The position numbers and the translations under genes are program-made. From CAZEPT01 sp964514225 (GTDB lineage Bacteria > Patescibacteriota > Minisyncoccia > Phycocordibacterales > UBA9973), in the NCBI GenBank assembly GCA_964514225.1, contig CAZEPT010000041.1:1-5641 (forward strand): a DNA stretch of 5,641 nucleotides, in the 5' to 3' direction. Below, piece after piece: positions 5,545 through 5,641 of the stretch. The notes beneath the pieces were generated by a model that worked only from the letters and a program-made list of their open reading frames with translations, made no database searches and was not told the DNA's origin. Positions within the stretch are counted from its first letter, which is position 1. Each line of letters opens with the position of its first letter.

Positions 5545-5573
5545 TTGAAATTTCAGCGTTTATATGTTAAATT
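5545..5573 (+). promoter_or_regulatory. Promoter of the tRNA-Gln gene
   Basis: TTGAAA (5545-5550) is separated by 17 nt from TAAATT (5568-5573), which carries an upstream TGT (5565-5567), an extended -10 feature. Transcription would start near 5580, about 10 nt before the mature tRNA end at 5590, a normal distance for a tRNA leader. The hexamers match four to five of six consensus bases. Confidence 0.45.
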
Positions 5574-5589
5574 ATATCCAGTAGAATAT

Positions 5590-5641
5590 TACCCAGTCGT
5601 CTAATGGTAGGACATTTGGTTTTGGTCCAAAGAATTGAGGT
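5590..5641 (+). tRNA. tRNA-Gln (anticodon TTG), 3' part beyond the window
   Basis: The 5' two-thirds of a tRNA is present. The acceptor 5' strand TACCCAG (5590-5596) is followed by TC, D-stem GTC (5599-5601), a D-loop containing GGT, the complementary GAC (5611-5613) and A26. The anticodon stem is TTTGG/CCAAA (5615-5619 and 5627-5631), with the 7-nt loop TTTTGGT and anticodon TTG at 5622-5624, which reads CAA/CAG (Gln). The variable loop GAATT and T-stem GAGGT follow, then the window ends. A T at position 1, giving a weak U1-A72 pair, is typical of bacterial glutamine tRNA. It is transcribed away from the six-gene operon. Confidence 0.88.

Noticed and set aside
5547..5554. GAAATTTC palindrome overlapping the tRNA -35 box
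   Set aside because: An 8-bp A/T-rich palindrome is expected by chance in this composition.

Overview
The window looks like a chromosomal piece of a small-genome bacterium, most plausibly Patescibacteria (Candidate Phyla Radiation), perhaps Parcubacteria-like. This rests on AT-rich DNA, very tight gene packing with few Shine-Dalgarno sites, and the style of the proteins. Those include a compact class B penicillin-binding protein with a 'WRVGDTYNTAIGQYGVQVTP' stretch, a short FemAB-like protein, a CPBP membrane protein and a META-domain protein. The lineage is inferred from family resemblance, not from a marker gene.

Layout, right to left because nearly everything is on the minus strand. A partial tRNA-Gln (anticodon TTG) runs rightward off the end from 5590. 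It is divergent from a six-gene minus-strand operon covering 5479 to 372. The operon order is TMEM175/DUF1211 channel-like protein, META-domain exported protein, CPBP-family membrane protein, a small MreD-like membrane protein, class B PBP (PBP2-like transpeptidase), and a FemAB-like peptidoglycan aminoacyltransferase. Most neighbours are 1-3 nt apart. The exception is about 42 nt before the small membrane protein if its ATG start is used. After the operon comes a roughly 258-nt non-coding stretch (114-371) with three consecutive A/T-rich inverted repeats. The window then ends inside the 5' part of a minus-strand greA-like gene, which has its own promoter.

Function: the last three operon genes form a cell-envelope module, with a membrane partner, the enzyme that cross-links peptidoglycan strands, and an enzyme likely to add amino acids to the stem-peptide bridge. 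The first three are membrane or exported proteins without an obvious link to it beyond location. A second promoter-like element just before the small membrane protein could let the wall module be expressed separately.

The most interesting points are: the three-hairpin element upstream of greA; promoters whose -10 elements lie so close to ATG codons that leaderless or near-leaderless mRNAs are expected; a 7-codon ORF overlapping the start of the MreD-like gene by ATGA; and a Glu-to-Gln change in the first catalytic motif of the CPBP protein. No CRISPR array, insertion sequence, phage or defence system was found.
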